NCBI RefSeq assembly: GCF_030817175.1
Contig: NZ_JAUSYY010000001.1
Span: forward strand, 1,364,001-1,428,000
Direction of reading: 5' to 3'
Origin: Agromyces ramosus
GTDB lineage: Bacteria > Actinomycetota > Actinomycetes > Actinomycetales > Microbacteriaceae
DNA length: 64,000 nt
Part shown: piece after piece, positions 23,733 to 31,882 of the stretch
How positions within the stretch are numbered: the stretch's first letter is position 1
Layout: each line of letters opens with the position of its first letter
Translations under genes and position numbers: made by a program
Notes under the pieces: generated by a model
What the model was told of the DNA's origin: nothing
Database searches by the model: none
The model's input: the letters and a program-made list of their open reading frames with translations, nothing else

Positions 23733-24937
23733 GATCGACCCGCCTGCTCGACGAGCCGGGCGCGGATCAGCCGGCCCTGGTCACCGGATGCCCCGGCCGA
23801 ATCGAACGGCGTCGCGAGCACGAGCGCGGCGGCACCCTGCGCCCAGCTCTCGTCCTGCCATGTCTCGACCTCGACCGGGAGGCTCCGCCGGTGGCGGAGG
23901 AGATGCGCGCGGAAGGCCGGCTCGAACCCGTGCGACCAGTGCCGCCACGACAGCGTGCCCTCGCCGAGCACCACGACGAGGGCGGGATCGATCGTGTGGA
24001 CCACCCCCGCGAGCGTGCGGCCGAGCAGCCGTCCGGCATCGCGGAAGATGCCGATCGCGCGCTCGTCGCCGGACTCGGCCGCGGCGTGCAGCTCCGTGAT
24101 GACCCCGCGTGCGGCGATGACCCCGAGTTCGCGTCCCCGGGCGACGAGGGCGGCTTCGCCGATGTGCGCCTCGAGGCATCCGTCATTGCCGCAGCTGCAT
24201 CGCGGGCCGTCGTCGCTGATCGGGATGTGGCCGATCTCGCCGGCGCCGCCCGAGGCAGCTCGCAGCACGCTGCCGTCGACGACGATGCCGGCGCCCACGC
24301 CCGTGCCGATCGTGACGACGAGGAAGTTGTCGTGCGCACGGCCGAGCCCGAACAGCCGCTCGGCGACCGCGAGCGCGTTGACGTTGTTCTCGACGATCAC
24401 CGGCAGGTCGAGGGCGCGTCGCAGTGCGCGGCCGAGCTCGACGCCCGTCCAGCCGAGCTGCGGGGCGTCGACGATGCCGTCGCCCGGCAGGTCGACGGTG
24501 CCGGGCACGCCCACCCCGACGCCCAGGAGGGTCGCGCCCGTGCCGTCGGCGATGAAGTCGCTGATGCGCGCGATGAGCTCGGCGAGGTAGGTGCTCGACG
24601 ACGCGTCGAAGGGCTCGCTCGCGGAGCGCAGCACGCGTCCGTCGATGCCGACCTCGACGAAGGCGACATGGTCGGCGACGACCTTGACGCCGATGGCGCG
24701 GCCCGAGGAGGTCGCGAGTCCGAGCATCCGCGCCGGCCGGCCGCCGCTCGAGGGCGCCTGCTCGAGTTCGATGACGAGCCCGTCGGCGATCAGGTCCTTC
24801 ACGAGCTGCGTCATCAGTGCCGGGGAGACGGCGAGCACGCGCGCGAGTTCGGCGCGGGAAGCGGGCCCGTTCGCGCCGAGTTGCGCGAGGATCGCCGACC
24901 GATTGAGGTCGGTGCGGATGGTGGGGCGGATCGCCAT
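23729..24937 (-). CDS. ROK-family transcriptional regulator
   Basis: 402 residues from ATG 24937, Shine-Dalgarno GAGGAA. An N-terminal winged helix (LNRSAILAQLGANGPASRAELARVLAVSPALMTQLVKDL, positions near 24900-24800) precedes the sugar-kinase-like ROK domain, with GVGVGVPGTVD, NVNALAVAERLFG, TIGTGVGAGIV, and the zinc motif CSCGNDGCLEAH near residues 240-255. ROK repressors release DNA when a sugar or sugar phosphate binds. It heads the transport/glycosidase operon and an unusually clear palindrome lies just upstream, so autoregulation and control of the whole operon are likely. Confidence 0.93.
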   Translation of the reverse strand: MAIRPTIRTDLNRSAILAQLGANGPASRAELARVLAVSPALMTQLVKDLIADGLVIELEQAPSSGGRPARMLGLATSSGRAIGVKVVADHVAFVEVGIDGRVLRSASEPFDASSSTYLAELIARISDFIADGTGATLLGVGVGVPGTVDLPGDGIVDAPQLGWTGVELGRALRRALDLPVIVENNVNALAVAERLFGLGRAHDNFLVVTIGTGVGAGIVVDGSVLRAASGGAGEIGHIPISDDGPRCSCGNDGCLEAHIGEAALVARGRELGVIAARGVITELHAAAESGDERAIGIFRDAGRLLGRTLAGVVHTIDPALVVVLGEGTLSWRHWSHGFEPAFRAHLLRHRRSLPVEVETWQDESWAQGAAALVLATPFDSAGASGDQGRLIRARLVEQAGRS

Positions 24938-24966
24938 TGATTCCTCGAAGTGGTCGCCGTGCGGGT

Positions 24967-24998
24967 CTGGAGTTAATTTAGATCTAAATTAACTCCAG
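24967..24998. promoter_or_regulatory. 32-bp perfect palindrome, probable ROK operator
   Basis: Half-site CTGGAGTTAATTTAGA at 24967-24982 is followed by its exact complement to 24998. The AT-rich core (TTAATTTAGATCTAAATTAA) stands out in very GC-rich DNA and lies 29 bp before the ROK start codon, overlapping where the promoter must be. Confidence 0.75.
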
Positions 24999-25018
24999 AA
25001 GCAAGCCATCGCGCAGAA

Positions 25019-25597
25019 TCAGGACGTTCGGTCGGCGACCAGGGAGATCACGGTGGCGACGACCACGCGGTCGGCCTCGGCTTCGGTGAGGCGGCCTCCG
25101 CGCAGTTCGCCCGCCGCAGCGTGCAGCACGGCGGTAAAACAGGCGCTCAGCCATTCGGCTCTGAGGTCGCGTCGCATGGCGCCGTCACGCTGACCCCGCG
25201 CGATGAGCCCCTGCACGCGGGCCATCGGTTCCGCGTGGTGGGCCAGGATCCGGTCGTTCGAGAGCGACTCCTCTGCGGCGCCGAGCAGGCGGTGGAAGGT
25301 TTCGACGATGCGCCACGACCTGCGGACGAGCCGCTCGAGGGCGGCGACCGGATCGCCATCGAGGTCGATTCCGGCGAGGTCGGCCTCCGAGCGGTCGATC
25401 GTGCGGATCAGCACGGACTCGAGCAGCAGCTCGCGGGACGAGAAGTGCCCGTAGACCGTGACCCGACCGACCCCGGCCGCCTTCGCGATGTCGGCCATGC
25501 TCGCGGTCGGGTCCTCTGAGAGGCACTCGATCGCCGCGTCGAGGATCGCGTCGCGGTTGCGCACCGCATCGCTTCGAGGTGCTCGGGTGACGGTCAT
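25019..25597 (-). CDS. TetR-family regulator of the adjacent MFS exporter
   Basis: 192 residues from ATG 25597. The TetR helix-turn-helix is DAILDAAIECLSEDPTASMADIAKAAGVGRVTVYGHF (near positions 25550-25440), followed by an all-helical ligand domain. -10 TAGCGT lies 6 nt before the ATG, indicating a leaderless message. It is divergent from a drug-efflux-type MFS gene, the classic repressor/pump arrangement, with a palindrome between them. Confidence 0.9.
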   Translation of the reverse strand: MTVTRAPRSDAVRNRDAILDAAIECLSEDPTASMADIAKAAGVGRVTVYGHFSSRELLLESVLIRTIDRSEADLAGIDLDGDPVAALERLVRRSWRIVETFHRLLGAAEESLSNDRILAHHAEPMARVQGLIARGQRDGAMRRDLRAEWLSACFTAVLHAAAGELRGGRLTEAEADRVVVATVISLVADRTS

Positions 25598-25600
25598 GAC

Positions 25601-25661
25601 TTGACGCTATCTCAAACATCGGTGTATGAGTTAATAACTCGTACAGCAGTGTTCAAGATAG
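25601..25661. promoter_or_regulatory. Divergent TetR/MFS promoter-operator region
   Basis: Plus promoter: TTGACG (25601-25606), 18-bp spacer, TATGAG (25625-25630). Minus -10: TAGCGT (25609-25604). The dyad TATGAGTTA-A-TAACTCGTA (25625-25643) overlaps the plus -10 box. An outer imperfect repeat pairs CTATCTCAAACA (25607-25618) with TGTTCAAGATAG (25650-25661). Confidence 0.65.
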
Positions 25662-25670
25662 GAACCGCAC

Positions 25671-27068
25671 ATGACGCATCCGCAGCCACCGCAACTCGCT
25701 TCTCGGTCGAGCGCCTCCTCGCGAGGCGACCGGCTCGCGCTCGTCGTGCTGTGCCTCGCGCAGGCGATGCTCGTGCTCGACGTCACCGTCGTCAACGTCG
25801 CACTCCCGGTGATGAGCCGCGAACTCGGGCTCCCGGAGGGTCTCGCCGGATGGGCGGTCGCCGCCTACGCCGTGACGTTCGGCGGCCTCCTCCTGCTCGG
25901 AGGCCGACTCGCCGACGTGTTCGGCACCAAGCGGATGCTCCCCGCCGGGCTCGCGGTCTTCACGGTCGCCTCGCTGGCCGCCGGTCTCGCATCGAGCGCG
26001 GAGTGGTTCCTCGCCGCCCGCGCCGTGCAGGGCGTCGGGGCGGCCCTCCTCTCACCCGCCGCGCTCGCCGTGCTGCTCCATCGGTTCGACGGCGCCGCCC
26101 GGCATCGGGCACTCGCGGTCTGGGGTGCCGTGGGCGGCGGAGGCGCGGCAGTGGGCGTGCTCCTCGGCGGACTACTCGCCGGCGGACCCGGCTGGCGCTG
26201 GATCTTCTTCATCAACGTGCCGGTCGGCGTTCTCGTCGCCATCGCCATCGTGGTGTTCGGCGTCGCCGTTCCCGTCGCACGGCGCCGCGAGCGCGTCGAC
26301 GTCGCAGGGGCCCTGCTCGCGACCGCGGGCGTCGGGAGCCTCATCGCCGCGCTCTCGGCGTCGACCTCGGACGAGGGCGCGCTCGCTGCGGGCCTGGCGG
26401 CGCTCGGCGCTGCGCTGCTGGCCGCGTTCGTCGCAGCCGAGCGCCGCGTGTCTCAGCCGCTCGTACGCCTCGAGCTCGTGCGCTCGCGACCCGTCGCCAC
26501 CGGCTCCCTCCTGATGCTCGTCGCGACCGGGCTCCTCGTGGGCGGACTGTTCATGCTCTCCTTCGAGCTGCAGGTGGGGTCGGGGTGGTCGCCGATCGAA
26601 ACCGGGCTCGCATTCCTCCCCATCTCGGTCGCGATCGTCGCCGGGGCGCACGTCGCCGGCCGCGCCGTCGGCCGCGTCGGCGCCCGGATCGTCGGCTCCC
26701 TTGCGCTCCTCGTCGCCGCCATCGGCCTCGGCACCACCGCGGCGGCGACCTCCATCGTCGGCGCCGAGTTCCTCGCCATCGCCGGCATGACGGTGGCCGC
26801 ACTCGGGCTCGGCGCGGCCTTCGTCTGCGCGAGCACCACGGCCCTCTCGGGCGTCGACGGCACGGAAGCCGGTGCGGCATCCGGTGTCCTGAACTCGTTC
26901 CACGAGCTCGGCAGCGCCGTCGGCGTAGCCGCCCTCGGGGCGATCGCCGCGACGAGCATCGGCGTCGGATTCCAGCTGGCCGCCGTGGTCGCCGTGGTGG
27001 CGGCAGTCGTCACGGCGCTCGCGGTGGCATCCGGCGTGCCGCGCGCGGGCGCGCACTTCGTGCACTGA
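25671..27068 (+). CDS. MFS exporter of the DHA2 (EmrB/QacA) family
   Basis: 465 residues from ATG 25671. The DHA2 motif LDVTVVNVALPVM is in TM1, followed by LLLGGRLADVFGTKRML (loop 2-3 motif A) and RAVQGVGAALLSPAAL with GAVGGGGAAVGVLLGG (motif C region), typical of 14-helix proton-driven drug exporters. Substrate is unknown. Expression is probably blocked by the divergent TetR until the drug or metabolite is present. A terminator hairpin follows. Confidence 0.92.
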   Translation: MTHPQPPQLASRSSASSRGDRLALVVLCLAQAMLVLDVTVVNVALPVMSRELGLPEGLAGWAVAAYAVTFGGLLLLGGRLADVFGTKRMLPAGLAVFTVASLAAGLASSAEWFLAARAVQGVGAALLSPAALAVLLHRFDGAARHRALAVWGAVGGGGAAVGVLLGGLLAGGPGWRWIFFINVPVGVLVAIAIVVFGVAVPVARRRERVDVAGALLATAGVGSLIAALSASTSDEGALAAGLAALGAALLAAFVAAERRVSQPLVRLELVRSRPVATGSLLMLVATGLLVGGLFMLSFELQVGSGWSPIETGLAFLPISVAIVAGAHVAGRAVGRVGARIVGSLALLVAAIGLGTTAAATSIVGAEFLAIAGMTVAALGLGAAFVCASTTALSGVDGTEAGAASGVLNSFHELGSAVGVAALGAIAATSIGVGFQLAAVVAVVAAVVTALAVASGVPRAGAHFVH

Positions 27069-27123
27069 GCGGGCGGCGGCGCCTGCCGGGCGGCGGGCGC
27101 TGCGGCATCCGTCGTCCGCATGC

Positions 27124-27158
27124 GTTCGCCCCGGCACCGAACTGGCACCGGGGCGAAC
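27124..27158. terminator. Bidirectional terminator
   Basis: GTTCGCCCCGG (27124-27134) pairs with CCGGGGCGAAC (27148-27158), between the convergent MFS and peptidase genes. Confidence 0.7.
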
Positions 27159-27166
27159 AAAGCCGA

Positions 27167-28117
27167 TCAGGACGCGGCAGCCGTGGCGTACGCCGTCTGC
27201 GCGACCGAGCCGTAGTACGGCCCGAACATCGTGTTCGCGATGTTGTTGTACCCGAAGCTGTTGAGCGAGTTCTGCGCCCCCGAGCCGAGGAACCACGGGC
27301 CGCCCGAGGAACCGCCGGTCATGTCGCACGGAATGCCCTGCGACTGCGTCTGGCCGTAGGGGTCGGGGGTGGCGGTGCCGGCGCATGACTTGAGCGTCTG
27401 CCCGTCGAAGGGGGCGGCCGCCGGATAGCCGAACGCCTCGTAGGCGAGCCCGCGCGCCTGGTTGAACGCGATCGCCGTGGCGCCGACCGTCTGCGCGAGG
27501 GTGCGGCCGTTCAACGGCGCCACCTTCACGAACGCGGTGTCGTAAGAGATGTCACCGCCCTTCGTCCACTGGGTAGGTGCCGAGAACGAGGTGGCCGCCC
27601 ACTGCCCGTAGGGCGCCGCACCGTTCTGGTACGCGGGAACGAAGATCCAGCGGCTCGCGAACTTGCCACGACCCTCGTGCACGCAGTGGCCCGCCGTCGA
27701 GACCACGCTGCCGTTCGCGGCGCTCACGGAGTTGGCCGAGCACACGTAGTTGCGGCCGCTGAGAGTGAAGAACACCTTGCCGATGTTCGGGACCGGCGTC
27801 TCGTCGGTCGCGTACAGCTCGATGTCGGGAACCGGCGCGGGCTTGCCGTACGTGACCGGGTCCCCCTTCGCGACCTTGCTCGCCGGCGTCGATGCCACCC
27901 GGTCGGCGACCAGCACGTCGGCCGGGATCGCGGCACGCATGCGCTCCGCGGTCCAGTACTCGGCGGCGGTCGCCGTCTCGGATGCCGCGATGCCGACGTG
28001 ATCGACCCCCGGCGATCCGGATGGCGGCGCGGCGACGGCCGCCGTCGGCGCGGCGAGCAGTGCGCACGCGACGAGCGCGGCACCGACGAGCCCGGAGCGA
28101 AGTGACGTGAATCTCAT
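27167..28117 (-). CDS. Secreted trypsin-like serine peptidase
   Basis: 316 residues from ATG 28117, Shine-Dalgarno GGAGG. Signal peptide about 1-29 (cleavage near AVAA). The chymotrypsin-fold triad is H144 in STAGHCVH, D193 in SYDTAFV, and S271 in MTGGSSGGPWF. Paired cysteines (126/145 and 245/264) fit disulfides. The 80-residue segment between signal and protease domain may be a propeptide. Relatives include glutamyl endopeptidase-like proteases of actinobacteria; specificity is not evident. Confidence 0.9.
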   Translation of the reverse strand: MRFTSLRSGLVGAALVACALLAAPTAAVAAPPSGSPGVDHVGIAASETATAAEYWTAERMRAAIPADVLVADRVASTPASKVAKGDPVTYGKPAPVPDIELYATDETPVPNIGKVFFTLSGRNYVCSANSVSAANGSVVSTAGHCVHEGRGKFASRWIFVPAYQNGAAPYGQWAATSFSAPTQWTKGGDISYDTAFVKVAPLNGRTLAQTVGATAIAFNQARGLAYEAFGYPAAAPFDGQTLKSCAGTATPDPYGQTQSQGIPCDMTGGSSGGPWFLGSGAQNSLNSFGYNNIANTMFGPYYGSVAQTAYATAAAS

Positions 28118-28448
28118 GGATGTGTCCTCCCTGGCGGCGGCTCGGTCCCCCCGGTCGGCGCACCGGAGCCGCGGTGAACTGAACTGCGGGAGAGCGTGTC
28201 ACACGTCCCCCGTTCGCGGGAGTGCCGACGGGCAGGTTCGTGAGGATCCACCAACATCGGCGCGGAACCGAAGAATGCCTGCCGCGCCCATGCCGGGACG
28301 GCTAGGCTCGGCGTTTGGCCACGCAGCGTGCACCCGTGTGCTCAGCTGAGCAGCAGCAGCCGCTCAGGCGGTTCACACGCGCACGTGTGGGAGGATTGAC
28401 GAGTCCTGCTCGGACGCTTCCCCCACCTTCGAGGAGCCATCGCTTCGC
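28118..28448 (+). promoter_or_regulatory. 331-bp gap with the purF promoter and leader
   Basis: No gene is convincing here. TAGGCT at 28303-28308 is a good -10 box and gives a leader of about 134 nt. The leader can fold: GTGTG (28337-28341) with CACAC (28374-28378), and GCTGAGC with CGCTCAG inside. Shine-Dalgarno GAGGAG (28432-28437) lies 11 nt before ATG 28449. No PurR-like box or known riboswitch is recognised. Confidence 0.4.
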
Positions 28449-29906
28449 ATGTGCGGCATCGTCGGCATCGTGTCAACCGAACCCGTCAACCAGCAGATCT
28501 ACAACAGCCTCCTCCTGTTGCAGCATCGCGGTCAGGACTCCACGGGCATCGCCACGGCCGACGGGCCGATCTTCCACATGGCGAAGGCCCGCGGGCAGGT
28601 GCGCGAGGCGTTCCGCACCCGCGACATGCGCTCCCTCATCGGCAACATGGGCCTCGGCCACGTGCGCTACACGACCAAGGGCGCGGCCGAGCGTGAGGAA
28701 GAGGCGCAGCCGTTCTACGTGAACGCGCCGTACGGCATCATCCTCGTGCACAACGGCAACCTCACGAACACCCGTGAGCTCTCGAGCGACCTGTTCTCGA
28801 TCGACCGCCGGCACGTGAACTCCACGAGCGACACCGAGATGCTGCTCAACGTCCTCGCGACCGAGCTGCAGGGGCAGATCAAGGGGCTCGACCTCGATCC
28901 CGACCAGGTGTTCCAGGCCGTCGAGCAGGTGCACGAGCGCGTCGAGGGCTCCTACGCGGTCATCGCGCTCATCGCGGGCTACGGCCTGCTCGCGTTCCGC
29001 GACCCGTTCGGCATCCGCCCGCTCATCCTCGGCAAGCGCCTGACCGAGGCGGGCAAGTCCGAGTGGATCGTCGCGTCCGAGTCGCTCGTGCTCGAGAACG
29101 GCGATTACGAGATCGTGCGCGACGTCGAGCCCGGCGAGGCGATCTTCATCGGCCTCGACGGCGAGATGACCTCCCGCCAATGCGCGAAGAACCCTCGCCT
29201 CGTGCCGTGCTCGTTCGAGTACGTGTACCTCGCGCGACCCGACTCGGTCATGAACGGCATCTCGGTCTACGAGGCGCGCCTGCGCATGGGCAACCGCCTC
29301 GCCACCACGATCGAGACGCACATGGACAAGGGCGACATCGACGTCGTCATGCCGATCCCCGACTCCTCCCGGCCGGCCGCCATGCAGGTGGCGCAGAAGC
29401 TCGGCATCGAGTACCGCGAGGGCTTCTACAAGAACCGCTACGTCGGCCGCACCTTCATCATGCCCGGGCAGGCCGAGCGCAAGCGCTCGGTGCGGCAGAA
29501 GCTCAACGCCATGGGCACCGAGTTCAAGGGCAAGAACATCCTCATCGTCGACGACTCGATCGTGCGCGGCACGACCTCGAAGGAGATCGTCGAGATGGCC
29601 CGGGCCGCCGGCGCCAACAAGGTCACCTTCACCTCGGCGGCTCCCCCGGTGCGCTTCCCGCACGTCTACGGCATCAACATGCCGTCGCGGCGCGAACTCG
29701 TGGCGTTCGGCCGCAAGATCCCCGAGATCGCGTCCGAGCTCGGCGCCGACCACATGATCTACCAGGAGGTCGCCGACCTGCAGGCCGCGATCACCGAGGG
29801 CACCTCGATCGAGCAGCTCGACATGTCGTGCTTCACGGGCGACTACGTCACGGGCACCGTCACCGAGGAGTACCTCGAGTGGGTCGAGAAGACGCAGCTC
29901 TCCTGA
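28449..29906 (+). CDS. purF: Amidophosphoribosyltransferase
   Basis: 485 residues from ATG 28449. First committed purine step: PRPP plus glutamine gives phosphoribosylamine. The N-terminal glutaminase domain begins MCGIVGIV, with Cys2 as nucleophile after Met removal; HRGQDSTGIAT and HNGNLTN complete it. The C-terminal phosphoribosyltransferase domain carries the PRPP loop NILIVDDSIVRGTTS near residue 365. A propeptide before the Cys, as found in Bacillus PurF, is absent. Confidence 0.98.
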   Translation: MCGIVGIVSTEPVNQQIYNSLLLLQHRGQDSTGIATADGPIFHMAKARGQVREAFRTRDMRSLIGNMGLGHVRYTTKGAAEREEEAQPFYVNAPYGIILVHNGNLTNTRELSSDLFSIDRRHVNSTSDTEMLLNVLATELQGQIKGLDLDPDQVFQAVEQVHERVEGSYAVIALIAGYGLLAFRDPFGIRPLILGKRLTEAGKSEWIVASESLVLENGDYEIVRDVEPGEAIFIGLDGEMTSRQCAKNPRLVPCSFEYVYLARPDSVMNGISVYEARLRMGNRLATTIETHMDKGDIDVVMPIPDSSRPAAMQVAQKLGIEYREGFYKNRYVGRTFIMPGQAERKRSVRQKLNAMGTEFKGKNILIVDDSIVRGTTSKEIVEMARAAGANKVTFTSAAPPVRFPHVYGINMPSRRELVAFGRKIPEIASELGADHMIYQEVADLQAAITEGTSIEQLDMSCFTGDYVTGTVTEEYLEWVEKTQLS

Positions 29907-29955
29907 GCTCGCCGCGACATCCCGTCCTGTCGGGGGTCTCCTCCAGACTGGCGTG

Positions 29956-30048
29956 ATGGGATTCACACGCAGCGGCGTCGCCCGCACGTCCGTGCTCGAG
30001 AGATCGCCTATGAAGAGGCCGGGCCCGCTGACGGGCCGGTCGCGGTGC
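29956..30048 (+). other. N-terminal end of the alpha/beta hydrolase in another frame
   Basis: ATG 29956 opens MGFTRSGVARTSVLE, which would join naturally to IAYEEAGPADGPVAVLSHG of the downstream frame. The join is broken at GAGAGA (29998-30003): removing one GA would restore a continuous protein ending at 30848. Seen as a dinucleotide indel. Confidence 0.55.
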
Positions 30049-30848
30049 TCTCGCACGGGTTCCCGTACGACGTTCGGGCGTTCGACGAGGTCGCCGACCT
30101 GCTCGCGGCATCCGGAGTCCGCGTCATCGCACCGTACCTGCGCGGCTACGGCCCGACCAGGTTCACGGATGCCTCGACGTTGCGCTCGGGCGAACAGGCC
30201 GCGCTCGCCCAAGACCTCGTCGACCTGCTCGACGCCCTCGGCATCGAACGCGCCGTGGTCGGCGGCTTCGACTGGGGCGGCCGCGCGGCGTGCATCGTCG
30301 CGGCGCTGCACCCCTCGCGCGTCGCCGGGCTCGTCACCGTCGGCGGCTACAACATCTTCAACCCGGCGCTCGCCGAAGAGCCCACGCGCCCCGAGTGGGA
30401 GGCCACGTACTGGTACAAGTACTACTTCCACTCCGAAGCGGGCCGTCGCGGGCTCGAGCGCTACCGCGATGAGCTCTGCGAGCTGCTGTGGACGACGTGG
30501 TCGCCCGAGTGGGCCGACGCGGCGAGGGCCTTCCGCGCGAGCGCGCCGAGTCTCGCGAACCTCGATTTCGTCGACGTGGTGATCCACTCCTACCGCCACC
30601 GCTCGGGGCTCGTCGACGGCGACCCGCGGTATGCCTCGATCGAGGCGGCGCTCGCCGCAGAGCCCCCGATCACCGTGCCGACGGTCGTCCTCGAGTCGGG
30701 CGCCGACGGCATCGGCGGGCCGAACGGCGCTGAAGACCGCGAGTTCTTCACCGGCCCGTTTGCCTTCCGTGAGCTGCCCGGCATCGGGCACGACCTGCCG
30801 CAAGAGGCGCCGCGAGAGTTCGCCGAGGCGGTGCTGAGCCTCATCTGA
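30045..30848 (+). CDS. Alpha/beta hydrolase (epoxide hydrolase-like), 5' end frameshifted
   Basis: 267 residues if translation begins at GTG 30045, for which no ribosome site is seen. The fold is clear: oxyanion-hole SHGFPYD, nucleophile elbow GGFDWGGRAA with Asp in the nucleophile place (as in epoxide hydrolases and haloalkane dehalogenases), RGYGPTRF, and the C-terminal catalytic His in PGIGHDLPQEAP. The first strand pair of the fold, IAYEEAGPADGPVAV, is in this frame but upstream of any start codon; its natural start lies in another frame (29956). The gene is therefore either damaged, miscalled at one dinucleotide, or expressed as a shortened protein. Confidence 0.75.
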   Translation: MLSHGFPYDVRAFDEVADLLAASGVRVIAPYLRGYGPTRFTDASTLRSGEQAALAQDLVDLLDALGIERAVVGGFDWGGRAACIVAALHPSRVAGLVTVGGYNIFNPALAEEPTRPEWEATYWYKYYFHSEAGRRGLERYRDELCELLWTTWSPEWADAARAFRASAPSLANLDFVDVVIHSYRHRSGLVDGDPRYASIEAALAAEPPITVPTVVLESGADGIGGPNGAEDREFFTGPFAFRELPGIGHDLPQEAPREFAEAVLSLI

Positions 30849-31057
30849 GGCCGCACGGGGCACGAGACCGCGTGGCACACGGCCAGCGGCGCACGTTGGT
30901 CGCGGCGGAGCACCGTCTTCGATGCGCCGACGCGACGACCATGCGCCGAGCGAGAAGTGCGAGAAGACGCGCGAACTCGCCGGGGGCGGCCCCGACAACT
31001 CGCCCGGCCGCCGGTAGCATGACCGCATCGGCGCGACGTTGGGGAACGGAGGGCGGC

Positions 31058-31882
31058 GTGAATGTCCTGCTCGGTGGGGTCATCGTCGTCATGGTCACGG
31101 CGATCACCGTCACCCTCATGCTCCTCGTGCGCCGGCGTGCACCCGAAGGGAGCTACTTCACCGACGGTGACCGTGCCTCGGGGGTGTTCGGCGTTCTCGC
31201 CACCGGCTTCTCGGTGCTGCTCGGATTCATCATCGTCATCGCGTTCCAGTCCTACGACGAATCGGTCACGGGGGCCGAGGCCGAGGCGACGATCGTGGCA
31301 CAGCAGGTCGAGACCGCCCAGTTCATGCCGGCCGACGCCGCCGAAGCGCTCACCGGGCAACTGGTCTGCTACGCCCGCTCGGTCGTGGGGCCCGAGTGGG
31401 AGTCGGTCGAGCAGGGCACGCTGGGTGACGCGATCAATCCGTGGAACGCGGAGATGTACCGCACCCTCAAGGCCACCGACCCCCAGACCGCCGCCGAGCA
31501 GTCGGCGTACGACCGGTGGATGGACCAGACGAGCGAACGCGAGCAGGCGCGCCTCGACCGCGTGCACGGTGCAGAGGGGCTCATCCCGCCACCCCTCTGG
31601 ATCATCCTGTTCGTGATCTTCGGTGTGCTGCTCGTCTACATGCTGTTCTTCGCCGATCCGGCTGAGGGTGCAGTGACGCAGGGGATGCTGATGGGCAGCG
31701 TGACGGCGATCATGACGATGCTCCTGCTGCTGCTGGTCTACTTCAACGACCCCCACGGAGGCGGGGTGGGACAGTTGCAGCCGAACGCCATGGAGCGCAC
31801 CCTCCGCCTGATCGACGCCGAGCTCGACGTCGCCGGGCTCGACCTGACCCTGCCGTGTGACGGCGATGGCCGAGCGCGCTGA
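31058..31882 (+). CDS. Bestrophin-like/DUF4239-type membrane protein
   Basis: 274 residues from GTG 31058, Shine-Dalgarno GGAGGG at 31048-31053; a -10 box TAGCAT (31015-31020) just upstream rules out earlier starts. Layout: TM helix, short loop (RRRAPEGSYFTDGDRASGVFGV), second TM, a long soluble helical segment (residues 65-175), then two TM helices near the end. The arrangement matches DUF4239, annotated as bestrophin-like, whose function is unproven. The gene overlaps the next membrane-protein gene by 17 bp, so the two products probably act together. Confidence 0.75.
   Translation: MNVLLGGVIVVMVTAITVTLMLLVRRRAPEGSYFTDGDRASGVFGVLATGFSVLLGFIIVIAFQSYDESVTGAEAEATIVAQQVETAQFMPADAAEALTGQLVCYARSVVGPEWESVEQGTLGDAINPWNAEMYRTLKATDPQTAAEQSAYDRWMDQTSEREQARLDRVHGAEGLIPPPLWIILFVIFGVLLVYMLFFADPAEGAVTQGMLMGSVTAIMTMLLLLLVYFNDPHGGGVGQLQPNAMERTLRLIDAELDVAGLDLTLPCDGDGRAR

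Noticed and set aside
28315..28722. TTG-started frame exactly 6 nt after the purF -10 box (possible leaderless upstream ORF)
   Set aside because: It runs 270 bases into purF in another frame, has atypical codons and no recognisable protein; the spacing may be chance.
28473..31028. Antisense open frame of about 850 codons across purF and the hydrolase
   Set aside because: Runs through two real genes and an intergenic leader without any domain; stop codons are simply rare at this GC.
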